A DNA stretch of 51,371 bases from Alphaproteobacteria bacterium (GCA_017939155.1 JAGAZZ010000042.1:1-51371); one strand, 5' to 3'. Shown: positions 42,967-51,371, numbered from the stretch's first letter. Notes: generated by a model from the sequence alone, not told the origin. Made by a program: numbers and translations.

Positions 42967-43107
42967 GTGATATACATAAACGGTAACTCAGGCGATTTTG
43001 ATAACTACAAACATCCATACGAATCAGACGACAAGTTCATCCGCCGCGTCATAGACGATGCTTTTTATATCAACAGAGAAGAACGAGGCGTTTGTTTTAG
43101 TATTTAG
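42967..43107 (+). pseudogene. Short gene relic
   Basis: An open 46-codon frame beginning GTG encodes a natural-looking sequence with GDFDNYKHPYESDDKFIRRV and DDAFYINREERGVCFSI. There is no ribosome site. It lies in a 610-base stretch (42,867-43,476) with another C-terminal relic at 43,275-43,409 (LNHRSEVLAMKEQVQMIKGL, no start codon). The region looks like decayed accessory DNA. The remainder of the stretch contains no supported gene. Confidence 0.4.
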
Positions 43108-43234
43108 TTAATCTCTAAAGCGATTCTCTACAAAGTTATTTAAAATATAGAAATATAAAACCTTATTTCAGTCATTCGCGGAAAGATAAGCCACAAAGAA
43201 AAGCGCCGCTTACTGCTTACTATTTGCTTACCTG

Positions 43235-43272
43235 TAAAAACAAAGGGTTTAGACAATCTGCCTAAACCCTTG
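43235..43272 (-). terminator. Terminator of the serine recombinase gene
   Basis: AAGGGTTTAG (43243-43252) and CTAAACCCTT (43262-43271) form a perfect 10-bp stem, followed on the minus strand by TGTTTTTA. Confidence 0.7.
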
Positions 43273-43476
43273 ATTTTAGTGGTGAGCCAGACTCTAAAGA
43301 ATTCGCACAAAAATCGGTCATCAATATCAACTTTTTCTTGAACCATCGTTCTGAAGTGTTAGCAATGAAAGAACAAGTCCAGATGATAAAAGGTTTGCTT
43401 GCTGCTTAAAATAACTTTCCAATTGAAATCGCAAGGAGAAAATGTCATAATTCAGCCTGATTTAAGCGATTCTCTG

Positions 43477-44076
43477 TCAATTTAATCCATATCGTTTTAT
43501 AAATCTTGATAAGGTCATATATTGCACATTCATTATTTTTGATATTTGGTTCTTGGAAACCCCTTTAGCGAGCAAGTCTTGAATGCGTTTGAGGTTCTTC
43601 GCCAGTTTCAATCTCTTTGATTCAGCTCCGATTGGTCTTCCGAGCTTTATGCCTTGCTCTTTCTTGGAGGCAAGCGAACACTTTGTTCTTTGGCTGATGA
43701 GGTCTCGTTCTATTTGGCTTGCAAGACCAAAAGCAAAGGCTAATACTTGCGATTGCAAATCATTTCCCAAATGATAATTCTCTTTGATGGTGATGACTTG
43801 ACAGTTTTTGTTCAAACAGGTTTGTAATATGGAAAAGGTTTCAGGAACCGAGCGAGAAATTCTTGAAAGCTCCGAACAAATCAAGATGTCTCCATCTTTT
43901 ATTTCTTCCAATAAGGCTCCAAGTTTCCTTTTGTTCAAAGGTTTTCGTGAGGATATTGTTTCTTCAACCCAAACATCAATTTTCATATTGTGTTTGGCAG
44001 CATATTCATTGATTTCATACTCCATATGCTCAAAGGATTGTTTCTCGGTGCTTTTGCGGATGTATCCATAAATCAT
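43477..44076 (-). CDS. Serine recombinase of the resolvase/invertase family
   Basis: 199 aa. The N-terminal catalytic domain begins MIYGYIRKSTEKQS with nucleophile Ser9 and Arg7. ICSELSRISRSVPETFSIL gives the conserved Arg cluster, and FAFGLASQIERDLISQRT the dimer helix. The C-terminal helix-turn-helix (KGVSKNQISKIMNVQYMTLSRFIKRY) is standard for small resolvases and invertases. GGAG precedes the ATG. It could resolve or invert the adjacent segment. An inverted repeat 50-75 bases upstream of its start (AATGTTC/GAACATT, 44127-44152) is a candidate recombination site. Confidence 0.9.
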   Translation of the reverse strand: MIYGYIRKSTEKQSFEHMEYEINEYAAKHNMKIDVWVEETISSRKPLNKRKLGALLEEIKDGDILICSELSRISRSVPETFSILQTCLNKNCQVITIKENYHLGNDLQSQVLAFAFGLASQIERDLISQRTKCSLASKKEQGIKLGRPIGAESKRLKLAKNLKRIQDLLAKGVSKNQISKIMNVQYMTLSRFIKRYGLN

Positions 44077-44126
44077 AAAATTCTCCTTTTGATATATTTA
44101 TCGGAGAATCAAAGGATTGAGAGCAA

Positions 44127-44152
44127 AATGTTCTGTCATGTTAACGAACATT
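44127..44152. promoter_or_regulatory. Inverted repeat near the recombinase gene, candidate crossover site
   Basis: AATGTTC (44127-44133) and GAACATT (44146-44152) with 12 bases between. Small serine recombinases bind such imperfect palindromes of about 26 bp, which is the span here. Confidence 0.4.
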
Positions 44153-44308
44153 AAAATCAACTAATTTTTTAAGTATTTTGTTGAGGTGTAATGCGGTTCA
44201 TTTAGGGCTATATAATTCCTTAAAACACAAGGGGTTCAAAGGATTTAAAAGGTTAAATTTGTGCTGTTCATTTAGTCAGAAAAACTCATTCAACACAATT
44301 GTTCGTTT

Positions 44309-44340
44309 CTGTTAAGTCCGAAATAAAGAAAACTTAACAG
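44309..44340. promoter_or_regulatory. Perfect 9-bp inverted repeat abutting the SLOG gene start
   Basis: CTGTTAAGT (44309-44317) and ACTTAACAG (44332-44340) flank 14 bases and end 9 bases before the ATG at 44350. It could be an operator or an mRNA hairpin close to the ribosome site. GTTCATTTAG also repeats directly at 44196 and 44266. Confidence 0.5.
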
Positions 44341-44349
44341 GATTGGATA

Positions 44350-44847
44350 ATGGGGAAAATTTGTGCGTTTTTAGGAAATGATTACGATTTCATGCGTAGC
44401 AGAAAGCGGGAAAGAAGACCAAGAATTTGGTTAAGAGAAAAGGTAAAAGAACAAATTATTTATCTGATAGAAAATGAAGATGTTACAACCTTTTTTGTGG
44501 GAGAAATCGGTGGATTTGAAGAAGATGCCTATGATGCAGTATTAGAAGCAAAGGAACTGTATCCTCATATTCATATTACGCTTGTTATATCCAAAATAAC
44601 TGAACTGCATCCAATTGGAGAAGATAATCCCAAACACATTCATACAGGAAAATATTGTGATGACTTTATCTATCCTGATAAAAGTGCAATGGGTTACAAA
44701 AGATTAAGCATTGTCTATCGCAACCGCTACATCATAGAAAATAGTGATTTTATTATTGCTTACAATGAATATCACGGCAAAGCCTATGAATTCTGCAAAC
44801 AAGCCAAAGGTAAAGGGGTAAAAGTGATTGAATTGGGAGAAGAATAA
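44350..44847 (+). CDS. SLOG-family (YpsA/DUF1273-like) nucleotide-binding protein
   Basis: 165 aa Rossmann-like. It has the N-terminal MGKICAFLGND strand and a helix ending in IENEDVTTFFVGEIGGFEEDAYDAVLEAKELYPHI split over the core, the hallmark of the SLOG/DUF1273 group (VGxxGGFDxxA). YRNRYIIENSDFIIAYNEYHGKAYEF follows, as in YpsA. SLOG proteins bind nucleotides or nucleotide-derived signals and are frequent in conflict systems, where they sense cyclic or ADP-ribose signals. It stands directly before the restriction-modification genes on the same strand. Confidence 0.75.
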   Translation: MGKICAFLGNDYDFMRSRKRERRPRIWLREKVKEQIIYLIENEDVTTFFVGEIGGFEEDAYDAVLEAKELYPHIHITLVISKITELHPIGEDNPKHIHTGKYCDDFIYPDKSAMGYKRLSIVYRNRYIIENSDFIIAYNEYHGKAYEFCKQAKGKGVKVIELGEE

Positions 44848-45011
44848 GTAAAAACTTTAAAATTTAATAGTATTAGCAAAAATTTAAGTTTTTTGTGCAA
44901 AAACATATTAAACAGGATGCTTTTTGCATCCATTTAGATATAATGAAATAAATTTTATCGTTTTTCAAAAGGTTAAACAAAAAGTAAGTTGCATATAAAG
45001 GGGTATTGTTT

Positions 45012-47024
45012 ATGGAGTTAGCTCTGCAAATTAGGGAAAATACATCTCAAAATAACAATAAATGTGATATTATACAGTTTCCTGCAAGTAATAAATTAAA
45101 AACATGTAAAATTAACAATAAAAGATATTTAGGAAACAAGTATAAATTGCTAGACTTTATACGAAATGTTGTAGATAAAGAGTGTTCGGATGTTGAAGTA
45201 GTTGCAGATATATTTGCAGGTACTGGTGCAGTAGCTTCTGCTTTTGAAGATAAAATATTAATAACAAACGATATCTTGTATAGTAACTATATATGTCATT
45301 TGGCGTGGTTTGGTAAACAAAAGTATTCATTGCTTAAAATAAAGGATTTAATCAAATACTATAATAGTATATCAGTATCAAAAGATAATTACATGAGCGA
45401 TAATTTCGCAGATACCTTTTTTAGCAAAACAAACTGTAGAAAAATTGGATTCATAAGAGAAGATATAGAAAAACAATTTAATTCTCATAATATAAATGAA
45501 AGAGAAAGAGCTATATTAATCACATCACTATTGTATTCTATGGATAAAATTGCTAATACATGTGGACATTATGACGCATACAGAAGAAATGGTGACTTAA
45601 GTAAGAAACTTGAATTGTTAATTCCTACTCCCAATTCTGCATTAAAAAGCAATCAAATATACAATGAGGATGCAAATGAATTAGTCAAAAATATTGAAGC
45701 AGATTTAGTCTATATTGACCCTCCATACAATTCACGCCAATATTGTGATGCCTATCACTTACTGGAAAATGTAGCCTCTTGGAAAAAACCTACAGTCTCT
45801 GGCGTAGCAAAAAAAATGAACAGAGATAATCTAAAAAGCGATTATTGCACAACCAAGGCAACGCAAGCATTCAGAAGCCTGATAAAGGATATAAAAGCGA
45901 AATATATTCTACTTTCATATAACAATATGGAAACAAAGGGAAATGACCGTTCCAATGCGAAAATATCAGATGTGGATATAATGGAAATATTGCAAGAAAA
46001 AGGAGAAGTTAAGGTCTTTTCAAAGAAGTATAAGTCTTTTACAACAGGAAAATCTAATATTCAAGACAACGAAGAAAGATTGTTTTTGTGTAAATGTAAA
46101 AAAGAAGAGAAACAATTGTTGATTCAGTCGCCAATGAATTATCTTGGTGGTAAATTCAAATTATTAAAACAAATTTTGCCAGAATTTCCTCAAGGGATAC
46201 ATAATTTTTTGGATTTGTTTGCAGGAGGAGGAAATGTTGGTATCAATATTTCTGCTAATAAAATAGCGCTAAATGATAATAATCAGAGCCTTTATGGTAT
46301 ATATAGCCTGTTTAAAAAGAAGGATAAAAAAGAAATTTTAGATTCAATACAAGATATTATTACAAAGTTCTCTTTATCCGAAAGTAGCAAGTATGGATAT
46401 GATTATTATTCATGCCAAAGTGACACGGGATTACAAGAATATAATAAAGTTGGCTATACAAAATTAAGAGAATATTTTAATTCCAAAAAGATAAAGGATG
46501 ACGAATACTATCTCCTATTGTATGTACTTATTATATATTCTTTCAACAATCAGTTGCGATTTAATAATCAGGGAAAATTTAACTTGCCCGTTGGAAAAAG
46601 AGACTTTAATTCTAAAATGAAGATGAAACTTTCACTATTCCTTGATAGAATTAAATCAGAGAAAATCATGCTATCAAACTATGATTTTAGGGACTATCCT
46701 TTGGAAAATATTAACAAGGATACCTTTGTGTATGTTGACCCACCATATCTTATCACATGTGCAACATATAATGAAAAGAATGGATGGACAGAACAGGATG
46801 AGAAAGATTTATTAAAATATTTAAGTAATCTTGATGCAAAAGGTATCAAATTCGCACTCTCTAATGTTCTATATAGTAAAGGAAAAGAAAACAAATTGTT
46901 ACAAGCGTGGATAAAAGAAAACAATTATAAGGTAATAAACCTAGACTATTCTTATGGAAATTCTAACTATCAGACCAAAGATAAAAAGAGCAAACCACAA
47001 GAAGTTCTAATCGTAAATTACTAG
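45012..47024 (+). CDS. Double-domain D12-class N6-adenine DNA methyltransferase
   Basis: 670 aa from the ATG at 45012 (AAGGGG eight bases upstream). Two complete D12 MTase units lie in tandem: unit 1 with YLGNKYKLL (about 40), DIFAGTGAVAS (about 66) and DPPYNSRQY (about 236); unit 2 with NYLGGKFKLL (about 376), DLFAGGGNVG (about 400) and DPPYLITCATYN (about 576). Fused pairs like this, as in M.FokI, methylate adenines on both strands of an asymmetric target, as needed for type IIS systems. The endonuclease gene follows 10 bases later. The exact target is unknown. Confidence 0.9.
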   Translation: MELALQIRENTSQNNNKCDIIQFPASNKLKTCKINNKRYLGNKYKLLDFIRNVVDKECSDVEVVADIFAGTGAVASAFEDKILITNDILYSNYICHLAWFGKQKYSLLKIKDLIKYYNSISVSKDNYMSDNFADTFFSKTNCRKIGFIREDIEKQFNSHNINERERAILITSLLYSMDKIANTCGHYDAYRRNGDLSKKLELLIPTPNSALKSNQIYNEDANELVKNIEADLVYIDPPYNSRQYCDAYHLLENVASWKKPTVSGVAKKMNRDNLKSDYCTTKATQAFRSLIKDIKAKYILLSYNNMETKGNDRSNAKISDVDIMEILQEKGEVKVFSKKYKSFTTGKSNIQDNEERLFLCKCKKEEKQLLIQSPMNYLGGKFKLLKQILPEFPQGIHNFLDLFAGGGNVGINISANKIALNDNNQSLYGIYSLFKKKDKKEILDSIQDIITKFSLSESSKYGYDYYSCQSDTGLQEYNKVGYTKLREYFNSKKIKDDEYYLLLYVLIIYSFNNQLRFNNQGKFNLPVGKRDFNSKMKMKLSLFLDRIKSEKIMLSNYDFRDYPLENINKDTFVYVDPPYLITCATYNEKNGWTEQDEKDLLKYLSNLDAKGIKFALSNVLYSKGKENKLLQAWIKENNYKVINLDYSYGNSNYQTKDKKSKPQEVLIVNY

Positions 47025-47034
47025 GAGTAAGAAA

Positions 47035-48873
47035 ATGTTTGATTTTTGGAATTTTTCAACATCTGTTCGTAATCCAGAAAGATTGCCAGATTTTCTTAAA
47101 GTTGCAGCTAGGTTAGAAGGAGAAATTTGGAATGATGAATCACAGGAAAAGTTTCAAATATTGTTAATCCAAAATCGTTTGTATTTAGATTCTGATAATA
47201 CACAGTCTCTCAATAAGCTATCTGAAGAGCAAAAATCTTGGTTGGCTGACAAAATGCACGAAATGACGTTTGAAGAAGCACAAAGCATATACGAGGCTAA
47301 ACAATATGTTGGTGGCGGAGCTATGCGAGGAAGACAATCAATGAATCCGCTTAAAAAACTAGGATATATAGTTGCAGAGAAAAATGAAGCAATACGAGTA
47401 ACGGATATAGGAAGAAAATTGTTGGATGGCGAAATTCAATTTGATGAGGCTCTATTAGAAAGTTTGTTAAAATATCAACTACCTAATGAAATCACAGAAG
47501 GTTGTAAAGATTGGAATTCTAAACCTTTTATATCAACATTAAAACTGATAAAAAAAGTGAATGAATTATGTGATGAGAGAGAATTAAAGGCTAAAGGAGT
47601 GTCTTCTGATGAATTTGGTATTTTTGTTCTATCTATGACGGATTATGACCAAATTGATGAAACTGCAGAAAGAATTTTAGAGTTTCGTGCAGATTATGAA
47701 AGCATAAAACAACAAAATTTTGCAAATTACAGAGAGTATAAAGCAGCAAGAGATATGTATAAAAATAATTATATTCAAACCTATCTCGCTGACTTTAATA
47801 ACCCAGTGAAAAATGCAAAAGAATATGGCGATAGTATGAAAAGATACTTGAGACAAACAAAATATATAAGATTTTTAGGGGCATATGGTAATCAGTATAT
47901 AGATTTAGAGCCTAGGCGTATGTTAGAAATTAATTCCATATTAGAGAATGATACGGGGGCAAGTAGAAATTTTACCAAACAAGAATGGTTAAATTATATC
48001 GGAACTCAAGGAGCATACGAACTTCCATTTGAAACGATTAATAAATTAATAGAAATTTTGAATAAAATTAACTCTGAAAATCACAGATTAGAGGATAAAC
48101 TTTCGTTACAACACAAGGAATTTGTGGCTTCAGAGCAAAAAAATACATTAAAAGAAGCTATCAGCAAAGCTAGAGAATACCGCACATTATTACAAAACAA
48201 AGAATTAAAATTTGATTATAACCAAGATATAACAAAAATAGATACAGCTGTAGAAATGTTGTCAGACATAGCTCAAAATAAAGCGGATAAATTAATCAAT
48301 AAACCATCTGTGGAGTTAGAAAAATGGGCAAATATTGCGTTGAATATAATAAATGATGCCATAAGTATAAAACCTAACTCTCCTGTAGGAGATGATAATG
48401 AGCCGACCTTTACAGCTCCAGCAGGAGTTCCTGATATTGAATGTAATTATGAAAACTTTAGTATGATTTGTGAGGTAACGACTCTTAAAGGTAGAAATCA
48501 GTGGTATAGCGAAGGTCAGCCAGTTATGCGCCATTTAAGAGAATTTGAAAATAAAAATACAACACATTCGTGCTATTGTCTTTTTATAGCACCTAGTTTG
48601 CACGAAGACACATTAGAAACATATTGGATGTCTGTTAAACATGGTTATAAAGGAGCTCTTCAAAAGATTATTCCGATGACAATCAAACAATTGGCTGAAA
48701 TTCTAAATATCATAAAGATTAAAAAGCAATCAGGAAGTAATGTTTCACATATGCAAATGAAAGATTTATATGACAAATGTGTTAATATAGCAGAAGTTGA
48801 AGATTCTTCCGTATGGCATTCCTACATAGAAAATCAAATTCATATGTGGAAAAATAGTTTGATTGTAGCTTAA
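47035..48873 (+). CDS. AlwI-family type IIS restriction endonuclease
   Basis: 612 aa. The opening FWNFSTSVRNPERLPDFLKV and the winged-helix region (MNPLKKLGYIVAEKNEAIRVTDIG) match the AlwI/PleI/MlyI/BstNBI group. The nuclease core is near 460-500: AGVPDIECNYENFSMICEVTT with the acidic residues of a PD-(D/E)xK-type site, then GQPVMRHLREF. Relatives cut or nick a few bases outside GGATC or GAGTC. The target of this enzyme cannot be read from sequence. AGGAG precedes the ATG, and the paired methylase lies directly upstream. Confidence 0.78.
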   Translation: MFDFWNFSTSVRNPERLPDFLKVAARLEGEIWNDESQEKFQILLIQNRLYLDSDNTQSLNKLSEEQKSWLADKMHEMTFEEAQSIYEAKQYVGGGAMRGRQSMNPLKKLGYIVAEKNEAIRVTDIGRKLLDGEIQFDEALLESLLKYQLPNEITEGCKDWNSKPFISTLKLIKKVNELCDERELKAKGVSSDEFGIFVLSMTDYDQIDETAERILEFRADYESIKQQNFANYREYKAARDMYKNNYIQTYLADFNNPVKNAKEYGDSMKRYLRQTKYIRFLGAYGNQYIDLEPRRMLEINSILENDTGASRNFTKQEWLNYIGTQGAYELPFETINKLIEILNKINSENHRLEDKLSLQHKEFVASEQKNTLKEAISKAREYRTLLQNKELKFDYNQDITKIDTAVEMLSDIAQNKADKLINKPSVELEKWANIALNIINDAISIKPNSPVGDDNEPTFTAPAGVPDIECNYENFSMICEVTTLKGRNQWYSEGQPVMRHLREFENKNTTHSCYCLFIAPSLHEDTLETYWMSVKHGYKGALQKIIPMTIKQLAEILNIIKIKKQSGSNVSHMQMKDLYDKCVNIAEVEDSSVWHSYIENQIHMWKNSLIVA

Positions 48874-48920
48874 TGGTATCATCATAGAAAATTACTGCAT
48901 GGTGAGGAGAAAACTATAAT

Positions 48921-50324
48921 ATGCAAATTGAAAAAATACATATATACAATTTTAGAGGGATTGAAGACGAAGAATTTAATTTTAAGGACTTAAATATTAT
49001 TATTGGAAACAATGGAACATCAAAAACAACGATATTAGAAGCACTTCACTATGCATTTTCTCCAAATTATGCACAAAACCATATTAGTTACAGTGATTTT
49101 TATAATAATACTGCTTCATCAATAGATATTGATGTCTATTTCAGTGAAACATTTTTTATTAGTTTACAATTTGGATATCAGATGAAACAAATTCCTTTTA
49201 ATAGGATTCATTTAGGTATAAAGCGTAGAGATTCTTCTAAAGGTATTAAAAAAGCATTTAATGATGGATTTGTTTTTAGTCATTGCTTAATGCCTGTATA
49301 TAAAAGTGTAAAGGACGGAAAGGGTTGGAACGTAATAGACGGAGATGGAAAGGAACAAACAGTTTCACTTCTGCAGGCAAAAGAAGCATTAAACAACCTT
49401 CCAATGAGATGTTTTTACTTCAATAAAGACAGAGAAAAGCAATTAAATAGAGGTTTTAATAGCTCTGTAAATTCTGTATTTGATGATTTTAACTGGAAAT
49501 TCTTATTACAATTAACTAAAGATAATGAAAACACTTATGATGCAGATAAAAATAAATTAGAACAATGTATTTTGAGCCATATAGATGGAAAAAATATAGA
49601 AACAAGTATTGGAACAATTAATAAAAAATTATCTGAATATTTTTCTCTTTCCCCAATTAATATTTCTTTTTTAGATAGAAATAACCCATTTAATACAGCG
49701 TTTCTAACCAATCAAGAACATAATCAAGATTTACCGATATCAAAACTAGGTTCAGGGATTGAAATGGTTATGGCATTGGTATTTTTAGAAACTCTCGCAT
49801 CTTTATCAAAAGAAAATATAATAATACTTATTGATGAACCTGAATTACATTTACATCCAACTCTACAGAAACAATTGTTAGAGTATATCAAGAAGCTATC
49901 TACAGAAAGCAGAATACAAATTCTATTTTCAACACATTCTCCATATATGTTTAAGGATTGTTGTTCAGACGAACATTGTAACTTAATAAGCAGGGGGGCT
50001 AATTACAATAAGAGTATTTTCCCTTGGGGCAAAACATGGGGTGAAATAAATTATTTCACCTATAATTTACCTACAGTTGAATTTTTTAATGAATTGTATG
50101 GTTTCTTTCAAAAAGACAGAAAAATAATTGAGTTTGATGAATTTTTACAAACTAAGAACATCCCTGTGGTAAAAGTATGGAAAAGAGATGAAACAACGGA
50201 ATATTCATATACTCTTCCTTCCTATGTAAGAAATTCTATACATCATCCTGAAAATACATTAAATATAAAATTCACCAGTGATGAACTTAAATTAGCAATA
50301 GAACAACTTCTATCTGTATTATAA
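48921..50324 (+). CDS. OLD/ABC-type AAA ATPase with C-terminal RNSIHH motif
   Basis: 467 aa. The SMC/ABC-like ATPase core has IIGNNGTSKTT (Walker A, residues 28-37), a KLGSGIEMV signature (275-283), IIILIDEPELHLHP (Walker B, Asp305, Glu306) and FSTHSPYM (His339). Residues 380-467 form a separate helical tail holding YVRNSIHHPEN with Arg437 and His442, matching the R-x4-H spacing of HEPN ribonucleases. It starts 47 bases after the restriction enzyme on the same strand. Such ATPases with nuclease-like tails occur in anti-phage systems; that role is inferred. Confidence 0.75.
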   Translation: MQIEKIHIYNFRGIEDEEFNFKDLNIIIGNNGTSKTTILEALHYAFSPNYAQNHISYSDFYNNTASSIDIDVYFSETFFISLQFGYQMKQIPFNRIHLGIKRRDSSKGIKKAFNDGFVFSHCLMPVYKSVKDGKGWNVIDGDGKEQTVSLLQAKEALNNLPMRCFYFNKDREKQLNRGFNSSVNSVFDDFNWKFLLQLTKDNENTYDADKNKLEQCILSHIDGKNIETSIGTINKKLSEYFSLSPINISFLDRNNPFNTAFLTNQEHNQDLPISKLGSGIEMVMALVFLETLASLSKENIIILIDEPELHLHPTLQKQLLEYIKKLSTESRIQILFSTHSPYMFKDCCSDEHCNLISRGANYNKSIFPWGKTWGEINYFTYNLPTVEFFNELYGFFQKDRKIIEFDEFLQTKNIPVVKVWKRDETTEYSYTLPSYVRNSIHHPENTLNIKFTSDELKLAIEQLLSVL

Positions 50325-50433
50325 ATAGGCAAATCTATAGTAATTTACTTTCTAATTAATCCTTGTGATTTTAGAAACCCAACCCTATGTATATGGTATT
50401 AATAAGAAGAAAATATGTATAAAAGGTAATAAA

Positions 50434-51087
50434 ATGAAGAAATGTTGCATAAACTGTGCTTTTTGTGCTAGGTATATAAATAATTCAGCAAATTTTTTGA
50501 CTAAAGAAGAGCACCAACAAGCTCTTTCTGGCAACTTTGATTTTGTTGGAAGAGAACAGAGGGCACAAAAAGAATGGCAAAACCAATATAAACGGATTTA
50601 TGACGGTTTAAGAACGGGACAATATCATGATAAATTAGGTGGTGGTAGAAATGTTATGGAAGTGCTAACACATGCAAATAATCCAGATAATTTTCCTATT
50701 GTAGCATATCCTGACCCAATTACAGAATTATTTGGATTACCACCTTATCCTCAAGCTCCATATAAAGATTTTCTTGTTTGTATGCATGATTTATGGAATT
50801 TTCAGGGGAAAGAAAAAGAGTTTCCAAGTTTAAATCAAAAAAGAAAATGTCTTTTCTTTTATTCATACGATAAAAAAGGTAACAAAAGTTTTGAGGGTTG
50901 CGAAAAAGAACGTGAGGCGTTATTAGCAAAAAGTCGTTTTACGACAACAAATCTATTAGTCATAATAGGAATAATTGTAACTATTGTACTTTCTTGGCTA
51001 CAAATGTGCAATAATAAACAAAGTGGCTTATCTCAACAAAATATAGAGACACAAAACTTAAAAGCAGATGTAATTGATAAAAAATAG
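50434..51087 (+). CDS. Cys-rich, C-terminally membrane-anchored protein
   Basis: 217 aa from the ATG at 50434; the frame is open 23 codons upstream, but those residues look unlike a start region. The N-terminus has four cysteines, CCINCAFC, like a metal-binding knuckle. A globular domain follows with GREQRAQKEWQNQYKRIYDG and CLFFYSYDKKGNKSFEGC. One transmembrane helix (NLLVIIGIIVTIVLSWLQMC) is near 175-195 and a short polar tail ends the protein. No family is recognised. Its place after the ATPase suggests a membrane effector or sensor of the same island. Confidence 0.6.
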   Translation: MKKCCINCAFCARYINNSANFLTKEEHQQALSGNFDFVGREQRAQKEWQNQYKRIYDGLRTGQYHDKLGGGRNVMEVLTHANNPDNFPIVAYPDPITELFGLPPYPQAPYKDFLVCMHDLWNFQGKEKEFPSLNQKRKCLFFYSYDKKGNKSFEGCEKEREALLAKSRFTTTNLLVIIGIIVTIVLSWLQMCNNKQSGLSQQNIETQNLKADVIDKK

Positions 51088-51091
51088 CAAA

Positions 51092-51349
51092 TTAAGCCGC
51101 TTGCGTTCCCACAGTTTGTTTAATCATCCAATCAATCTGCTCTTTGGTGGCACCTTGTGATAACAGAGATTGTTCCATCTGCATAAGTCTTGTTTCAGCA
51201 TATAGTAATTTGGTACGGAGTTCAGAATTTTCTCTTTCCAATGTTTCTATACGGATTTTAGCCATATCCAATTCATATTTGGTATCTTTGAAACTCTTTT
51301 CATAGTATTCTTTGTTGTCTCTTAAGACCTTTTTATCAATATTATTCAT
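51092..51349 (-). CDS. Small coiled-coil protein
   Basis: 85 aa, nearly all one amphipathic helix (MAKIRIETLERENSELRTKL, then YAETRLMQMEQSLLSQG), ending KEQIDWMIKQTVGTQAA. There is no signal or membrane segment. A weak ribosome site is present (GAGAAT before the ATG). It converges with the Cys-rich gene, the stops lying five bases apart. The C-terminus KEQxxxMIK..AA faintly recalls a relic near 43,400. Function unknown. Confidence 0.6.
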   Translation of the reverse strand: MNNIDKKVLRDNKEYYEKSFKDTKYELDMAKIRIETLERENSELRTKLLYAETRLMQMEQSLLSQGATKEQIDWMIKQTVGTQAA

Positions 51350-51371
51350 ATTCTCAAGAATTGGTGCAAAC

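Noticed and set aside
42950-43120. Two short matches to part of the CRISPR repeat (TCTAATCTCTAATAA, GTTAATCTCTAAAG)
   Set aside because: Only 8-10 bases align without gaps, in A/T-rich DNA; not enough for a second array or degenerate repeat.
43275-43409. C-terminal coding relic similar in its last residues (KEQ..MIK..AA) to the 51092 gene
   Set aside because: The shared stretch is too short and no start codon exists; mentioned only as part of the relic region.

Overview
The window looks like chromosome from an AT-rich, probably gut-associated, anaerobic or fermentative alphaproteobacterium. The evidence is a low-GC genome with proteobacterial-type housekeeping genes, short intergenic gaps with Shine-Dalgarno sites, HydE (an [FeFe]-hydrogenase maturase), a pilin-like protein with a GRSMIEMLG-type cleavage site, and GTCATTGCGAG-type intergenic palindromic repeats. 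The taxonomic placement is inferred from protein character alone; there is no rRNA in the window.

Positions 1-33,800 are mostly core genome. They hold the rpmI-rplT-pheS-pheT translation operon, aspS, alaS, rnd, map, radC, tspO, mnmA overlapping hydE, a tRNA-Thr(TGT), several envelope genes (META-domain lipoprotein, pilin-like protein, LTA-synthase-like sulfatase, beta-barrel, GtrA-like, ankyrin protein) and lineage-specific hypotheticals. Intergenic gaps hold two promoter-to-terminator structured RNAs (about 12,422-12,646 and 19,398-19,583, the second perhaps 6S RNA). They also hold a dispersed hairpin repeat whose stems co-vary between copies. The adenine phosphoribosyltransferase gene is broken just after its PRPP motif, and a Bacteroidota-looking secreted-protein gene starts at the break.

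Positions 33,880-40,950 are a complete type II-C CRISPR-Cas locus with an unusual layout: cas1 (+), a 100-aa unknown gene (+), a 19-repeat/18-spacer array, then cas2 and cas9 on the opposite strand, then a tracrRNA diverging from cas9. Every full repeat contains a sigma70-like promoter (TTGACT, 17 nt, TATAAC) pointing in the crRNA direction. The tracrRNA has a 24-nt perfect anti-repeat, a nexus hairpin and a GAAA-loop terminal hairpin. A second promoter-hairpins-terminator unit and a repeat-like fragment follow it.

Positions 41,050-51,371 are an accessory or defence island. They hold a secreted nuclease (SNase) gene, a diverged SNase-like paralogue lacking key catalytic residues, a serine recombinase among gene relics and inverted repeats, and a SLOG-family protein. 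A likely type IIS restriction-modification pair follows: a double-domain adenine methyltransferase and an AlwI-family endonuclease. Next come an OLD/ABC-type ATPase with a C-terminal RNSIHH motif and a Cys-rich, tail-anchored protein. The last five same-strand genes may form one defence unit.
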